DNA of 64,000 bases from CAYRXM01 sp964449465 (lineage in GTDB: Bacteria > Chloroflexota > Anaerolineae > JAFGEY01), in NCBI GenBank assembly GCA_964449465.1, contig CAYVBK010000002.1:135720-199719 (forward strand), in the 5' to 3' direction. The notes under the pieces were generated by a model, which searched no databases, was not told the origin of the DNA, and worked only from the letters and a program-made list of their open reading frames with translations. The translations under genes and the position numbers were made by a program. Positions 43,501 to 50,434 of this stretch are shown in pieces; within the stretch, counting starts at the first letter, position 1, and each line of letters opens with the position of its first letter.

Positions 43501-46176
43501 GCCCTCCAGCACGTTGATCTGGATGTCGTTGCCGTTGGCATAGATCGCCCCGCCCTGCCGGAAGCCCAGGTTGTTGGAAAGGGTACTGCCGATAAGGGTC
43601 AGGCGAGAGCCGACGCCGGTCAAATAGACCGCGCCGCCCAGGCGGTCGCCGGAAGGGGCGCGGTTGTTGTCCAGTGTGCTGTGAGTGATGGTGATGATGG
43701 CCAGGTTGCCGAAAATCGCCCCGCCATCCACTTCGGAGGCCGTGTTGCCGCTGAGGAGGCTATCAGTAATGGAAAGATATGCCGGCGTGACATTGCCTTC
43801 AATGGCAACCGCCCCGCCATATCGCTCGGAGGTGTTGTTGGAGAGGGTGGTCTCCTCCACAATCAGCCGCGACCCTGCGCCCGACACCGCAATGGCCGCG
43901 CCGCGTGTGTTGGCGTCGTTGTTATAGTTGGCCTGGTTGCCGGTAAAGCGGCTACGGCGAACGATCAATGTGCCGCCGGGCGAATCCATAAAAATCGCTC
44001 CACCGCGATAACGGGCAGTGTTGTTGGTAAAGATCATGTCCTCAAAGCGCGGCTGCGCCCCGCCGGTGATATAGACGCCGCCGCCGCTGGCGGTGGTATT
44101 GCCATTCTGGAAGGTCATGTTGGCAATCAGCACATCATTGGTCACGCTGGCGTTGTTGACCAGTAACACGCGCTGATTGGCCGGGGCGCGCACGATCACC
44201 GTGGCGCTGCTCACACCGGTCACGCTGACCGGCTTGCTCAGGGTCAAGGTTTCGGTGTAAATGCCCGCCGGGACGATGATCGTCTCACCCGGATTGGAAA
44301 CGTCAATCATGCATTGGATGGTGCTACAAACTGACGTAGAACTGCCTGCCGCATTGCCGCCCTGATCGGAGGTCAATTCGACCACATTCCTGATCGTTTG
44401 CCCGAACAGACTGATGTCCACGCGGGCCGTGATCGTGATGATACCCGTTTCGCCTTGCGCCAGGTCTTGTACTTGCCAGGCGTAGGTGGGGCCAGGGATC
44501 GGGGTGACGCTTGCACCGCTGCTTACATAGGCTGCGTCCGTCAGGCCGGCCGGCAGAACATCTGTGATGACGACATTGGCCGTCGTCGCTACGCCCGCGT
44601 TGCCAAAGCGAAGGGTATACGTGATCACCTGCCCGGGCGCCACATAGCCGGTTGGCGCGGCCGATTTACAGACGTAGGGGCCGGCTGCCACCTCATCAAA
44701 CCCGATGTCCCAGGTGGTCAACTGGGGCCGTGGCTGGCCATCGTAATCGCCGGCGGGCAGTCTAGCCCCGGTGTTCGTTCCGGCATCAACGACGGGCGAA
44801 CAAGGTTGGAGATGATACTGTTGTGCCAGATCGCCCAGATTGAGAAAGAGCGGATTGACCGAAAGATTGTTGACCCCCACCGTGCCATAGATGTCCGGGT
44901 TGGTGGGCGACCTGTTACCCCAAACATCGTTGTAATCCACCGTACCGCTATCCCGATGGATGCCGCCGCCGCGGGTGGTAGCCAGGTTGCCGACCACCAG
45001 ATTGTTCAGCACCACGCCATTGGATTGCACATACAGGCCGCCGCCACTGGCCGAGGTGTTGCTGACCACGGTATTGTTGAGTACGTTGACATTGAGACCT
45101 GCGCCGGCATTGGCATTGATGTTCATCCCCCCGCCGATGGTGCGCGAGCGGTTGTTGTAGAGCAGATTGTTGGTCACCGTCACGACATTGCCGCCCCAGC
45201 AGTCAATGCCGCCGCCCTCGCTGTGACCAGGGCCCATCGAAAGGTTGTTGGCAATGATGTTACGGTCAATCAACGCGGCACGGGCATCTTGCTCAAAGCC
45301 GATGCCGCCACCGCCGCCATAGCCGGCAGTGGGGACGCTCTGGTTGTCGGCGATCCAGTTGTTGCGGATGACCGCCCCGGTCGTCCCTTCAATGCCGATG
45401 CCGGCGCCGTTGGCCAGGCTCGAACCGCCCGCCGTGCGCAGGGTGTTGGTAGTCACCTCACACCCCTCAATGAGCGGCGCGACTGTGCCGCTGCTGCGCC
45501 GAATCATCACCCCCCCGCCGCCGCCCTTGTTGCCAGTTGAGGTCACTGTGTTATTGTAAATGCGCGAGTTGAGCAGTTGCGAAGAGTTGTTTTCAATAAA
45601 CACGCCGCCGCCATAGACGATCCCTGTCCCTGCGACCTCGTTGTTATAGATCAGCGTGCCGGTGATCCGATGGTTGCCGGACTGGATGTAAATCCCCGCG
45701 CCGGAGACGGTATGGCGGTTGTAGCGGATAACGCTGTTGGAAACCACAATCGGGTTGACCGTGTTGAGCGTCAACCCGCGCTGGGCATACTCGATCGTCG
45801 CGCCGTCCATGTACCCGCTGCTCCCCGGCGCGTAGACAATGCCCCCCCACGAGCCAGGCGTCGCCAAAGAGTGAGTGAACGTAGCCGGACCGTTGACGCG
45901 CAATTCGCCGTTGACCGTGAGAGTATAATTGCCACTAAATACGATGGTGGTGCCCGGCGCAACCGTGATCACCACCCCGGCATTGATCACCACGTTGGAG
46001 GCGGCTGTGATGGTGCCGGGTCCCCACGTGCCGTTCACTGTCTGTGGGGAAACCAGGATACTGCCATTCGGCTGATCATCGGCCAGGGCGGGATGGCCCG
46101 GCACCAGCAGCGCAACGACCAGAATCATCAGCAACCCAAGAAGGCATGTCGCCGCAAAACGAACCCATCTGGACAT
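37570..46176 (-). CDS. Giant secreted modular surface protein
   Basis: 2868 residues from the ATG at 46176, chosen for AGGAGGAAG just before it. The signal peptide is about 1-32 (CLLGLLMILVVALLV core, ALA cleavage). Order: a first right-handed beta-helix (about 40-510), a DUF11 domain (about 515-610), a very long second beta-helix with GGGIY/NNTA-type rungs (about 615-1610) closing with a choice-of-anchor-Q-like end (GNPALNTGN, DIGAVE), and about three DUF11 domains (1660-2010). Then come five Ig/cadherin-like repeats of about 100 residues (2010-2500), an InlB-like repeat, another DUF11, and a CARDB domain (about 2700-2850). No sortase or outer-membrane signal is seen. It probably acts in adhesion or as an extracellular matrix or stalk protein. 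Confidence 0.93.
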   Translation of the reverse strand: MSRWVRFAATCLLGLLMILVVALLVPGHPALADDQPNGSILVSPQTVNGTWGPGTITAASNVVINAGVVITVAPGTTIVFSGNYTLTVNGELRVNGPATFTHSLATPGSWGGIVYAPGSSGYMDGATIEYAQRGLTLNTVNPIVVSNSVIRYNRHTVSGAGIYIQSGNHRITGTLIYNNEVAGTGIVYGGGVFIENNSSQLLNSRIYNNTVTSTGNKGGGGGVMIRRSSGTVAPLIEGCEVTTNTLRTAGGSSLANGAGIGIEGTTGAVIRNNWIADNQSVPTAGYGGGGGIGFEQDARAALIDRNIIANNLSMGPGHSEGGGIDCWGGNVVTVTNNLLYNNRSRTIGGGMNINANAGAGLNVNVLNNTVVSNTSASGGGLYVQSNGVVLNNLVVGNLATTRGGGIHRDSGTVDYNDVWGNRSPTNPDIYGTVGVNNLSVNPLFLNLGDLAQQYHLQPCSPVVDAGTNTGARLPAGDYDGQPRPQLTTWDIGFDEVAAGPYVCKSAAPTGYVAPGQVITYTLRFGNAGVATTANVVITDVLPAGLTDAAYVSSGASVTPIPGPTYAWQVQDLAQGETGIITITARVDISLFGQTIRNVVELTSDQGGNAAGSSTSVCSTIQCMIDVSNPGETIIVPAGIYTETLTLSKPVSVTGVSSATVIVRAPANQRVLLVNNASVTNDVLIANMTFQNGNTTASGGGVYITGGAQPRFEDMIFTNNTARYRGGAIFMDSPGGTLIVRRSRFTGNQANYNNDANTRGAAIAVSGAGSRLIVEETTLSNNTSERYGGAVAIEGNVTPAYLSITDSLLSGNTASEVDGGAIFGNLAIITITHSTLDNNRAPSGDRLGGAVYLTGVGSRLTLIGSTLSNNLGFRQGGAIYANGNDIQINVLEGSALTGNSTADNDTYAYGGAIYLFGNRAALTISASTVSTNTSVNYGGAIFMDGNSDTDQARLTITDSRVNNNEATLYNGGGIWADQTLVSITNSTVDGNRAATAARVGGGIYLTGLNTALTLDHSSVSHNLVGRTGAGIYASGNYIQMVVRNGSVIDSNESTEDNDAAQGGGIYLYGVGVRLNVADSSISNNIAERFGGGVYFYNNSNTIPGQLTVSRSQVNANEATDRSGGGLYVYQTTVTITQSTLNNNRAPDTSGDWAGGALYMAGAGSNLTLTDSTVTGNTVAAYGGGIYLSNTTAQVIIANSVISGNITLRSVTANTGGGGLYLSAAGASRLTISDSVFANNRSQRAGGALLYYGATTSVLSVTDSQFTGNQAVTNNGGGLYVRQAATTLTRVTVSGNTANGAGGDGGGLYLEGSGAASTFDQIEVTNNTANDLGGGIYAGSTLTLRNATLRGNTTNNRGGGLYAAGGTLTINDSTLAQNATYLAADGDGGAIYTAVNATLNNTQIISNTANDDGGGIYGSAGTVTLNDSTLAGNVAAATADADGGALYVNGNTTLTRVTLRGNTANRYGGGIYRANGNITLDRSTLAENIAGNSGGALYMAGGTLTTANSTLSGNRSGGDGGALWVNTNANLYNTTIFNNTAVGLGGGVRRASAGAIVFRNSLVAGNSPANCSGSIATTGVSNLADDATCGSNFGNNSNAARLGPLADNGGPTWTHLLLPGNPALNTGNAATCAASPVNGIDQRGVARPQGAQCDIGAVETTATLALAKTSVNEGGDPLRPGERITYTLILVNESPLDNTGVVITDTVPAHTTYIPGSLTIQPPSAGGTPGVQPVLVNNLTVAADSVVTVTLVVLADRPLDTGDLIINTASARSDQVTSPVSAVVSDTVVATPQVRVVKQGPAMANVGSTAVYTFSVSNAGDTRLHNLTVWDDLTGAVTYLGGDDGNGWLDLNEIWVYAATYAILPTAPNLITNTVTVTASDAAGLVVTDSDTHTLDVAYNPLLALTKSGLAKANVGETVTFTFTVAHAAASDGSPVSAVSVTDDIAGPATYMSGDDGDGLLESGETWLWTAAYTLQATDPDPLVNTATVGGLDLEGEAITATATHSLDINFAPVAADDTAVTDEDTAVSIAVLTNDSDSDADTLTIVAVETTGLLGNVVNHGVNVTYDPGLAFQHLAAGQTATETFGYVVSDGVLTATAHVTVTINGLNDAPIALDDTAVTDEDTAVSIAVLANDSDPDDSTALTVTAIDTTGLLGSVTNNGSDVTYDPGLAFQHLAAGQTATETFGYVVSDGVLTATAHVTVTINGLNDAPIALDDAAVTDEDTAISIAVLANDSDPDDGAALTITAIDTTGLLGSVTNNGSDVTYDPGLAFQHLAAGQTATETFGYVVSDGVLTATARVTVTITGLNDDLTALDDLAATDQDTAISIDVLANDSDPDDGDALTITAIDTTGLLGSVVNHGVNVTYDPGLAFQHLAVGQTAVETFGYVVSDGVFTATARVTVTINGLNDAPIVQDDTAITDENVTISIDVLANDSDPDDGDILTIHMVGAAVYGTAILNGDQIIYTPTSGLTGDDVLTYTVRDDNGGFSTATVTVTVLPVYHSLTVNVTGGGYVTRLPDTSDYRHNTIVTLTAVPDPHWAFERWSDDLGGTDNPATLVMDGDKTVTAVFVYQGYRPLIQVSKDGPDTAQVGQTIVYTFTISHASGSDGSPVSDMDVQDNVAGAATLMDGDDGDGLLIGGETWIYTAAYTVQESDLGDLVNTVTAQGRDHDGGLVMAQDSHTTHVEQGAPKTFLVFLPIVSKSVVGPAPDLVIESITATPNGVTIVIKNQGNAAVQDSFWVDLYVAPQPIPDGVNQIWNDGRSEQGAVWGVEGAALPIQPGETRTLTIGDEYYHANLSRLNWPLAVGTPIYVQVDSANALTDYGAVWERHEIAGETYNNIGVSVVAAGGSTQSPLVLQAHPPLDEALPPR
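38951..40150 (-). repeat. Four 300-bp tandem repeats encoding Ig-like domains
   Basis: The anchor word TCGTTGAGGCCG recurs at a 300-bp period: the GCATCGTTG or TCGTCGTTG segment starts at 38951, 39251, 39551 and 39851. Units are nearly identical in DNA, in-frame, 100 codons each (the first in protein order has 99). A fifth, diverged unit lies at about 38690-38950. Confidence 0.9.
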
Positions 46177-46462
46177 TTCTTCCTCCTGAAATATAGATAA
46201 TTCCTCGATGATAACCGATAAACAAAGACGGGTTTGCATACCCCTGATCCCCGGCAAACCCGTTTTGTAATGATAGACATGAATGGTGTGTTTTACTCTA
46301 TATACACGATACAAGTTGGGAAAATGTAAGAAATTGGTTATAGAGATGACCGGCCTGTCTACCTTTGCAAGTTGACAAAATGGAACCCAGTGTCGGGATT
46401 TTGCGTATTTTTGCTGATGATTTGAACGGTCTGGACATTTTGTTTGAAAGGGAGAGTGTAAG
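46177..46462. other. Divergent intergenic region with hairpin
   Basis: 286 bp, notably AT-richer than the genes, between the giant surface protein (leftward) and a membrane protein (rightward). It should hold both promoters. A perfect TTGACA lies at 46372-46377 on the plus strand but the -10 at 17-nt spacing (GGGATT) is poor. A 10-bp hairpin (ACGGGTTTGC at 46228-46237, complement at 46254-46263) falls in the presumed leader of the surface protein mRNA and could influence its expression. It did not fit any riboswitch pattern that I know. Confidence 0.5.
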
Positions 46463-47104
46463 ATGAATCAGCGCAACCATCGGCTTGTGTGGGGTGTGAT
46501 CTTGATCGGGATTGGGGTATTGTTGCTTTTACAGACCTTGAACCTGTTTCACTTTGTCTGGGGCTTGCTGTGGGCGGTGCTGTTTGCGGCCGGCGGGGCA
46601 GCCTTTTTGGTGACGTTTCTGGCGCGGCGCGACAACTGGTGGGCGGTCATTCCGGCCTTTGCCTTGATGGCCATTGCCTCTTTGATCAGCCTGGGCATTC
46701 TCTTTCCGCAAGTATCGGGGCGGCTGGGGGGCATGCTCTTTTTGAGTGTCATCGGCCTCAGCTTTTGGCTGGTCTATGCTCGCGACCGACAACAGTGGTG
46801 GGCGATCATCCCCGGTGGAGTGCTGATGACGCTGGCCCTGATTGCCGGCATCTCGAACATTTTGCCGGGCATCGAGACGGGCAGTGTGTTCTTTGGCGGC
46901 CTGGCACTGACCTTTCTGATGGTCTATTTGCTGCCGTCTCCGCAAGGACGAATGGGCTGGGCCATGATCCCGGCGGCCATCTGTTTTGCTCTGACCCTGC
47001 TTATCACCATAAGCTCGATGGCGTCGCTGTTCAAGTTCGTGTGGCCGGTTGCGGCCATTTTGGGCGGCGTTTACCTGCTCTACCGCGCCTTGAGGCCGAG
47101 ATAA
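46463..47104 (+). CDS. Polytopic membrane protein of unknown function
   Basis: 213 residues with seven or so short membrane helices, many arranged as pairs around a conserved WWA(V/I)IP motif (DNWWAVIPAFALM, QQWWAIIPGGVLM, and MGWAMIPAAICF). The threefold internal repeat suggests duplication of a two-helix unit. The N-terminal NHRLVWGVILIGIGVLLLLQ resembles the LiaI/LiaF-type DUF5668 start (LxxGxxLLxxN). AGGGAG lies upstream. It pairs with the LiaF-like gene 10 nt downstream, so a role in envelope sensing is plausible but unproven. Confidence 0.85.
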   Translation: MNQRNHRLVWGVILIGIGVLLLLQTLNLFHFVWGLLWAVLFAAGGAAFLVTFLARRDNWWAVIPAFALMAIASLISLGILFPQVSGRLGGMLFLSVIGLSFWLVYARDRQQWWAIIPGGVLMTLALIAGISNILPGIETGSVFFGGLALTFLMVYLLPSPQGRMGWAMIPAAICFALTLLITISSMASLFKFVWPVAAILGGVYLLYRALRPR

Positions 47105-47114
47105 AAGGAGCCAA

Positions 47115-48026
47115 ATGGAAGAGAAACCTCGTCCACAAACCAGCTTGTTTGGCCCGCTGCTATTGATTGCGGTGGGAGTGGTGTTTCTGCTGAACAACAT
47201 GGGCATTTTGCCGTGGGATATCTGGCTGCGCTTGCTGCGCCTGTGGCCGCTCTTGATCATCGGCGCCGGGCTAGACCTGCTGATCGGGCGCAAGACCATA
47301 TTGGGTTCGCTAATCTCGACGGCTATCCTGTTCGCTCTGCTGATCGGCGGATTCTGGCTTTTGTCTACCCGTGCCGAGGGTGGCGACATGGCTGTACGAG
47401 AGATTTATCGTTCGACAGGCGATGCTCAAACGGCGCGCATCGAGATCGCCATGGGCATCGGACAATTGCACATCGGCGCATCTGAGACAGATGCCTTGAT
47501 AGATGGCACCATCAAACTGCCCAAAAACCAGGATATAGAAGAGCGATTTGAGGTGCGAGACGGTCAGGCACGCTATGTCTTGCGCGCCGACGACTCGTGG
47601 TTTCCAGACAGTTGGAGCCATACCGGCACAGAACAAGTCTGGCAACTGGCGCTGGGCCGCGAAATCCCCATCGCCCTGGAGGTAGACGCCGGGGTGGGCG
47701 ATGCCATGCTGAATCTGGAGCGGCTGAACCTGACCGGCCTCAAGGTGAACAGTGGGATGGGTAAGGCGACCATCACCCTGCCGCAGCGTGGGCGTTTCAA
47801 GGCGGTGGTGAACGGCGGAATCGGCCAGGTGATCATTGAGGTGCCGAGAGGACTGGCCGTGCGCATCCGCACCGACATCGGCATCGGTAATGTAACGGTT
47901 CCCACCGAATATCAGCGACAGGGTGATGATTATGTCTCGCCCGAGTACAAATCTACCGATCCAGGCATCGAATTGACCATCAAAAACGGCATCGGCAAGA
48001 TCATAGTGCGAACCTATGGCGAATAA
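47115..48026 (+). CDS. LiaF-like membrane protein (DUF5668 plus toast-rack/DUF2154-like)
   Basis: 303 residues. The N-terminal 85 residues hold about three membrane helices with the DUF5668 pattern (LLLIAVGVVFLLNNMGILPW, LWPLLIIGAGLDLLIGR). The C-terminal part (about 95-300) is an all-beta domain with regular G-x-G turns (IEIAMGIGQLHIGAS, EVDAGVGDAMLNLE, VNSGMGKATITLP, NGGIGQVIIEVP, TDIGIGNVTVP), the toast-rack / cell-wall-active antibiotic response fold. In Firmicutes LiaF controls an envelope stress kinase; no such kinase lies beside it here. It is followed by a terminator. Confidence 0.87.
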   Translation: MEEKPRPQTSLFGPLLLIAVGVVFLLNNMGILPWDIWLRLLRLWPLLIIGAGLDLLIGRKTILGSLISTAILFALLIGGFWLLSTRAEGGDMAVREIYRSTGDAQTARIEIAMGIGQLHIGASETDALIDGTIKLPKNQDIEERFEVRDGQARYVLRADDSWFPDSWSHTGTEQVWQLALGREIPIALEVDAGVGDAMLNLERLNLTGLKVNSGMGKATITLPQRGRFKAVVNGGIGQVIIEVPRGLAVRIRTDIGIGNVTVPTEYQRQGDDYVSPEYKSTDPGIELTIKNGIGKIIVRTYGE

Positions 48027-48061
48027 CCTGTAAACAATTCAAGCGAATATCTTTTTACCCG

Positions 48062-48091
48062 GAACCCCGTTTGCAAAAAACGGGGTTCTTT
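48062..48091 (+). terminator. Terminator after the LiaF-like gene
   Basis: An 11-bp stem (GAACCCCGTTT at 48062-48072, AAACGGGGTTC at 48078-48088) and a short T-run. Confidence 0.7.
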
Positions 48092-48099
48092 GCTATGCT
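48071..48099 (+). promoter_or_regulatory. Candidate promoter overlapping the terminator
   Basis: TTGCAA (48071-48076), 17-nt spacer, TATGCT (48094-48099), about 45 nt before the SIS gene start. Its -35 and spacer lie within the upstream terminator hairpin. Confidence 0.4.
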
Positions 48100-48143
48100 A
48101 GAGCCAAAGTCAGATCAAAAGAGATGAGGAGCTGAAAAAAAAT

Positions 48144-49220
48144 ATGACACAGGATCAGGGAACAGACACGTACGGAACGGATACGTACGGAAAAGACACA
48201 TACAATGAAATCGCCTCACAGCCGCAGGCCTGGCAAGAGGCCTGGCAGGTAGTGCAAGAACAAGCCGCCGATCTCTTGTCGCTGTGGGATCAGGGCCAAT
48301 ATGCTCAGGTAGTGTTGACCGGCTGCGGCTCGTCGTATTATCAGGCCCAGGCGGTGGCGACATTGTTTCAAACATTGACCGGATGCCCGGCGCGGGCTGT
48401 GCCGGCCGGCGAAGCGGTGATGTATCCAGAGGCTTTTTATGCTGCCGGGCGCACTTTGTTGATCGCCATCAGTCGTTCGGCCGAGACGAGCGAAGTGATT
48501 TGGGCGGTGCAGGCGTTCAAGGCCACCGGGCGGGGCGAGGTGATCGTGCTGACCAACTATGGCGACCGGCCGCTGGCGGCATTGGGCGATCTGTTGATTG
48601 ACCTGCCGGGCGGCCAGGAGCAGAGCATCGCCCAGACGCGCTCTTTTGCCGGTATGTATGTGGCCGGCATGAGCATGTCGGCGCTGCTGGCCGGCCGCGC
48701 CGATCTGCTCCAGGCGATGGCAAGCCTGCCGCAGATTGGGCAGCGGCTCATGGCGCGATACGAGAGCCTGGCCCAGGCGTGGGGCGGCGATCTCGGCCTG
48801 GATCGTTTCTATTTTTTGGGCAGCGGGCCGCGCTATGGCCTGGCCTGCGAGGCCAACCTCAAGATGAAAGAAATGTCGTTGACGCACAGCGAGCCGTTTC
48901 ACTTTTTAGAATTTCGCCACGGCCCCAAGTCTATGGTCGGCGCGACGGCGGCAGTGATCGGCCTGCTGTCGGATGCGCACCGCAATGCCGAGATGGCTGT
49001 GTTGAGCGAGATGGCCGGCATGGGCGGGCGCACGCTGAGTCTGGGCGAGGCCGATGCCGATGTGTCGTTCGAGTCGGGCGTGCCAGAGGTGCTGCGCGGG
49101 GTGTTGTATTTGCCGGTGTTGCAGTGGATGGCCTGGTATCGGGCACGCGCCAAAGGACTGAACCCCGACTGTCCGCACAACCTGGATGCAGTGGTCAAAC
49201 TGGCGGATGGGCTGTCATAG
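48144..49220 (+). CDS. SIS-domain sugar-phosphate isomerase/deaminase (AgaS/GlmS-C-like)
   Basis: 358 residues with two SIS domains. The first has VLTGCGSSYYQAQAVATLFQ and the ISRSAETSEVIWAVQ phosphate-binding loop. The second has FYFLGSGPRYGLACEANLKM and the SLTHSEPFHFLEFRHGPKSM block typical of GlmS C-terminal/AgaS/FrlB-type enzymes. There is no glutaminase domain, so it probably uses free amino sugar-phosphates or deglycates adducts. The first 20 residues are an odd extension with three GTDTY-like 15-bp repeats; normal homologues begin near TYNEIASQP. First gene of a cluster with a PfpI-like protein, a YigZ protein, a DapA-family aldolase and an FAD oxidoreductase. Confidence 0.9.
   Translation: MTQDQGTDTYGTDTYGKDTYNEIASQPQAWQEAWQVVQEQAADLLSLWDQGQYAQVVLTGCGSSYYQAQAVATLFQTLTGCPARAVPAGEAVMYPEAFYAAGRTLLIAISRSAETSEVIWAVQAFKATGRGEVIVLTNYGDRPLAALGDLLIDLPGGQEQSIAQTRSFAGMYVAGMSMSALLAGRADLLQAMASLPQIGQRLMARYESLAQAWGGDLGLDRFYFLGSGPRYGLACEANLKMKEMSLTHSEPFHFLEFRHGPKSMVGATAAVIGLLSDAHRNAEMAVLSEMAGMGGRTLSLGEADADVSFESGVPEVLRGVLYLPVLQWMAWYRARAKGLNPDCPHNLDAVVKLADGLS
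48159..48203 (+). repeat. 15-bp minisatellite at the 5' end of the SIS gene
   Basis: Three in-frame 15-bp units (48159-48173, 48174-48188, 48189-48203), encoding GTDTY, GTDTY and GKDTY. Confidence 0.85.
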
Positions 49221-49232
49221 GGAGGCAAAACG

Positions 49233-49760
49233 ATGCTCAAATTGAGTGGAAAACGAATAGCCGTTCTGGTGGGGCCGGGCTTTGAGGACCTGGAGTTGTG
49301 GGTGCCGGTAATGCGTCTGCAAGAAGAAGGAGCAATGATCACGCTGGTAGGCCTCAAGGCCGGCGAGGTCTATGCCAGCAAATCGGGCGGGCTGACGGCG
49401 CGGGCCGACACGGCTGCCGGCGAGGTCAGGGCCGACCAATTTGATGCGCTGATCATTCCGGGCGGTTGGGCGCCCGACCGCCTGCGTCGCGATGTCGCGA
49501 TCAAAGAGCTGACGCGAGCCATGGATGCGCAGCACAAAATCGTAGCGGCCATCTGTCACGGCGGGCTGGTGCTGATCTCGGCAGGCGTGGTGCGCGGCCG
49601 CCGCGCCGTCGGATCGGAGGGCATCAAGGACGATCTGATCAACGCCGGGGCGGTGTGGGTAGACGAGCCGGCGCTGCGAGATGGCAATCTGGTGTGGGGA
49701 CGGGTGGTGCCGGACATTCCGGCATTTTGCCGCGAGTTGGTGCATGCGCTGGCAGATTGA
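49233..49760 (+). CDS. DJ-1/PfpI family protein
   Basis: 175 residues, the single-domain PfpI size. Visible are the N-terminal KRIAVLVGPGFEDLELWVP with the conserved Glu, the DALIIPGG strand and the nucleophile Cys in AAICHGG. Members include glyoxalase III/deglycase-like enzymes and putative peptidases. GGGAGG precedes the ATG. The end overlaps the start of the YigZ gene by 17 nt. Confidence 0.92.
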   Translation: MLKLSGKRIAVLVGPGFEDLELWVPVMRLQEEGAMITLVGLKAGEVYASKSGGLTARADTAAGEVRADQFDALIIPGGWAPDRLRRDVAIKELTRAMDAQHKIVAAICHGGLVLISAGVVRGRRAVGSEGIKDDLINAGAVWVDEPALRDGNLVWGRVVPDIPAFCRELVHALAD

Positions 49761-50421
49761 GCCGGGCTCGTTTTTGATTCCGGCGCGACGCACTCGCATT
49801 GAACAGGTGGTGGTCAACTCGCGCTTTATCGCCACAGCGACACCGGCCTTTAGCATAGACGAGGCGCGGGCATTTATCGCTGCGATACGGCACGAGTTTG
49901 CCGACGCCACGCACAATGTGCCGGCCTATTTGATCGGCCACGGAGCCAGCGTGGTGGCACACTGCCACGACGACGGCGAGCCGTCTGGCACAGCCGGCCG
50001 CCCGATGCTGGCCATGTTGCAAGGCAGCGGGCTGGGCGACGTGGCGGTGGTGGTGACACGCTATTTTGGCGGCACCAAACTCGGCACGGGCGGGCTGGTG
50101 CGGGCTTATGGCGATGCAGCACGACAGGTATTGGCCGCATTGCCGCGCGCCGTCAAAATGACCACGCACACGGTGATGCTGACCGTGCCATACCCGATGT
50201 TTGAGCGGGTGCGACTGCTGGCGGCGGCGCACGGCGGCGAGGTGCTGGAGCAGGATTTTGGCGTCGAGGTAACGGTGCTGGCGCGGTTTCCGGCGGCGCG
50301 GCTGGACGGATTTCAAGACGCGCTGAGCGAACTATCCAACGGCGCCTTGACTGCCGAGATTTTCGAGACCAACCCGGCGACGATTGTGCCGGTCGAGTTG
50401 CTCGTTGAGCGCGACAGATAG
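49744..50421 (+). CDS. YigZ/IMPACT family protein
   Basis: 225 residues from the ATG at 49744, inside the end of the preceding gene. The IMPACT N-terminal domain carries SRFIATATPA, HNVPAYLIG, the DDGEPSGTAGRPML hallmark and VTRYFGGTKLGTGGLVRAYG. A C-terminal DUF1949-like beta domain (about 135-210) follows. The family is widespread and of uncertain function, possibly linked to translation. The ribosome binding site is weak, so translation is probably coupled. Confidence 0.92.
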   Translation: MRWQIEPGSFLIPARRTRIEQVVVNSRFIATATPAFSIDEARAFIAAIRHEFADATHNVPAYLIGHGASVVAHCHDDGEPSGTAGRPMLAMLQGSGLGDVAVVVTRYFGGTKLGTGGLVRAYGDAARQVLAALPRAVKMTTHTVMLTVPYPMFERVRLLAAAHGGEVLEQDFGVEVTVLARFPAARLDGFQDALSELSNGALTAEIFETNPATIVPVELLVERDR

Positions 50422-50434
50422 AATGGAGCAAAAA

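Noticed and set aside
46220..46270. Possible riboswitch in the leader of the giant surface protein gene
   Set aside because: The hairpin and flanking bases do not match the c-di-GMP or any other riboswitch consensus I can recall; kept only as a hairpin.
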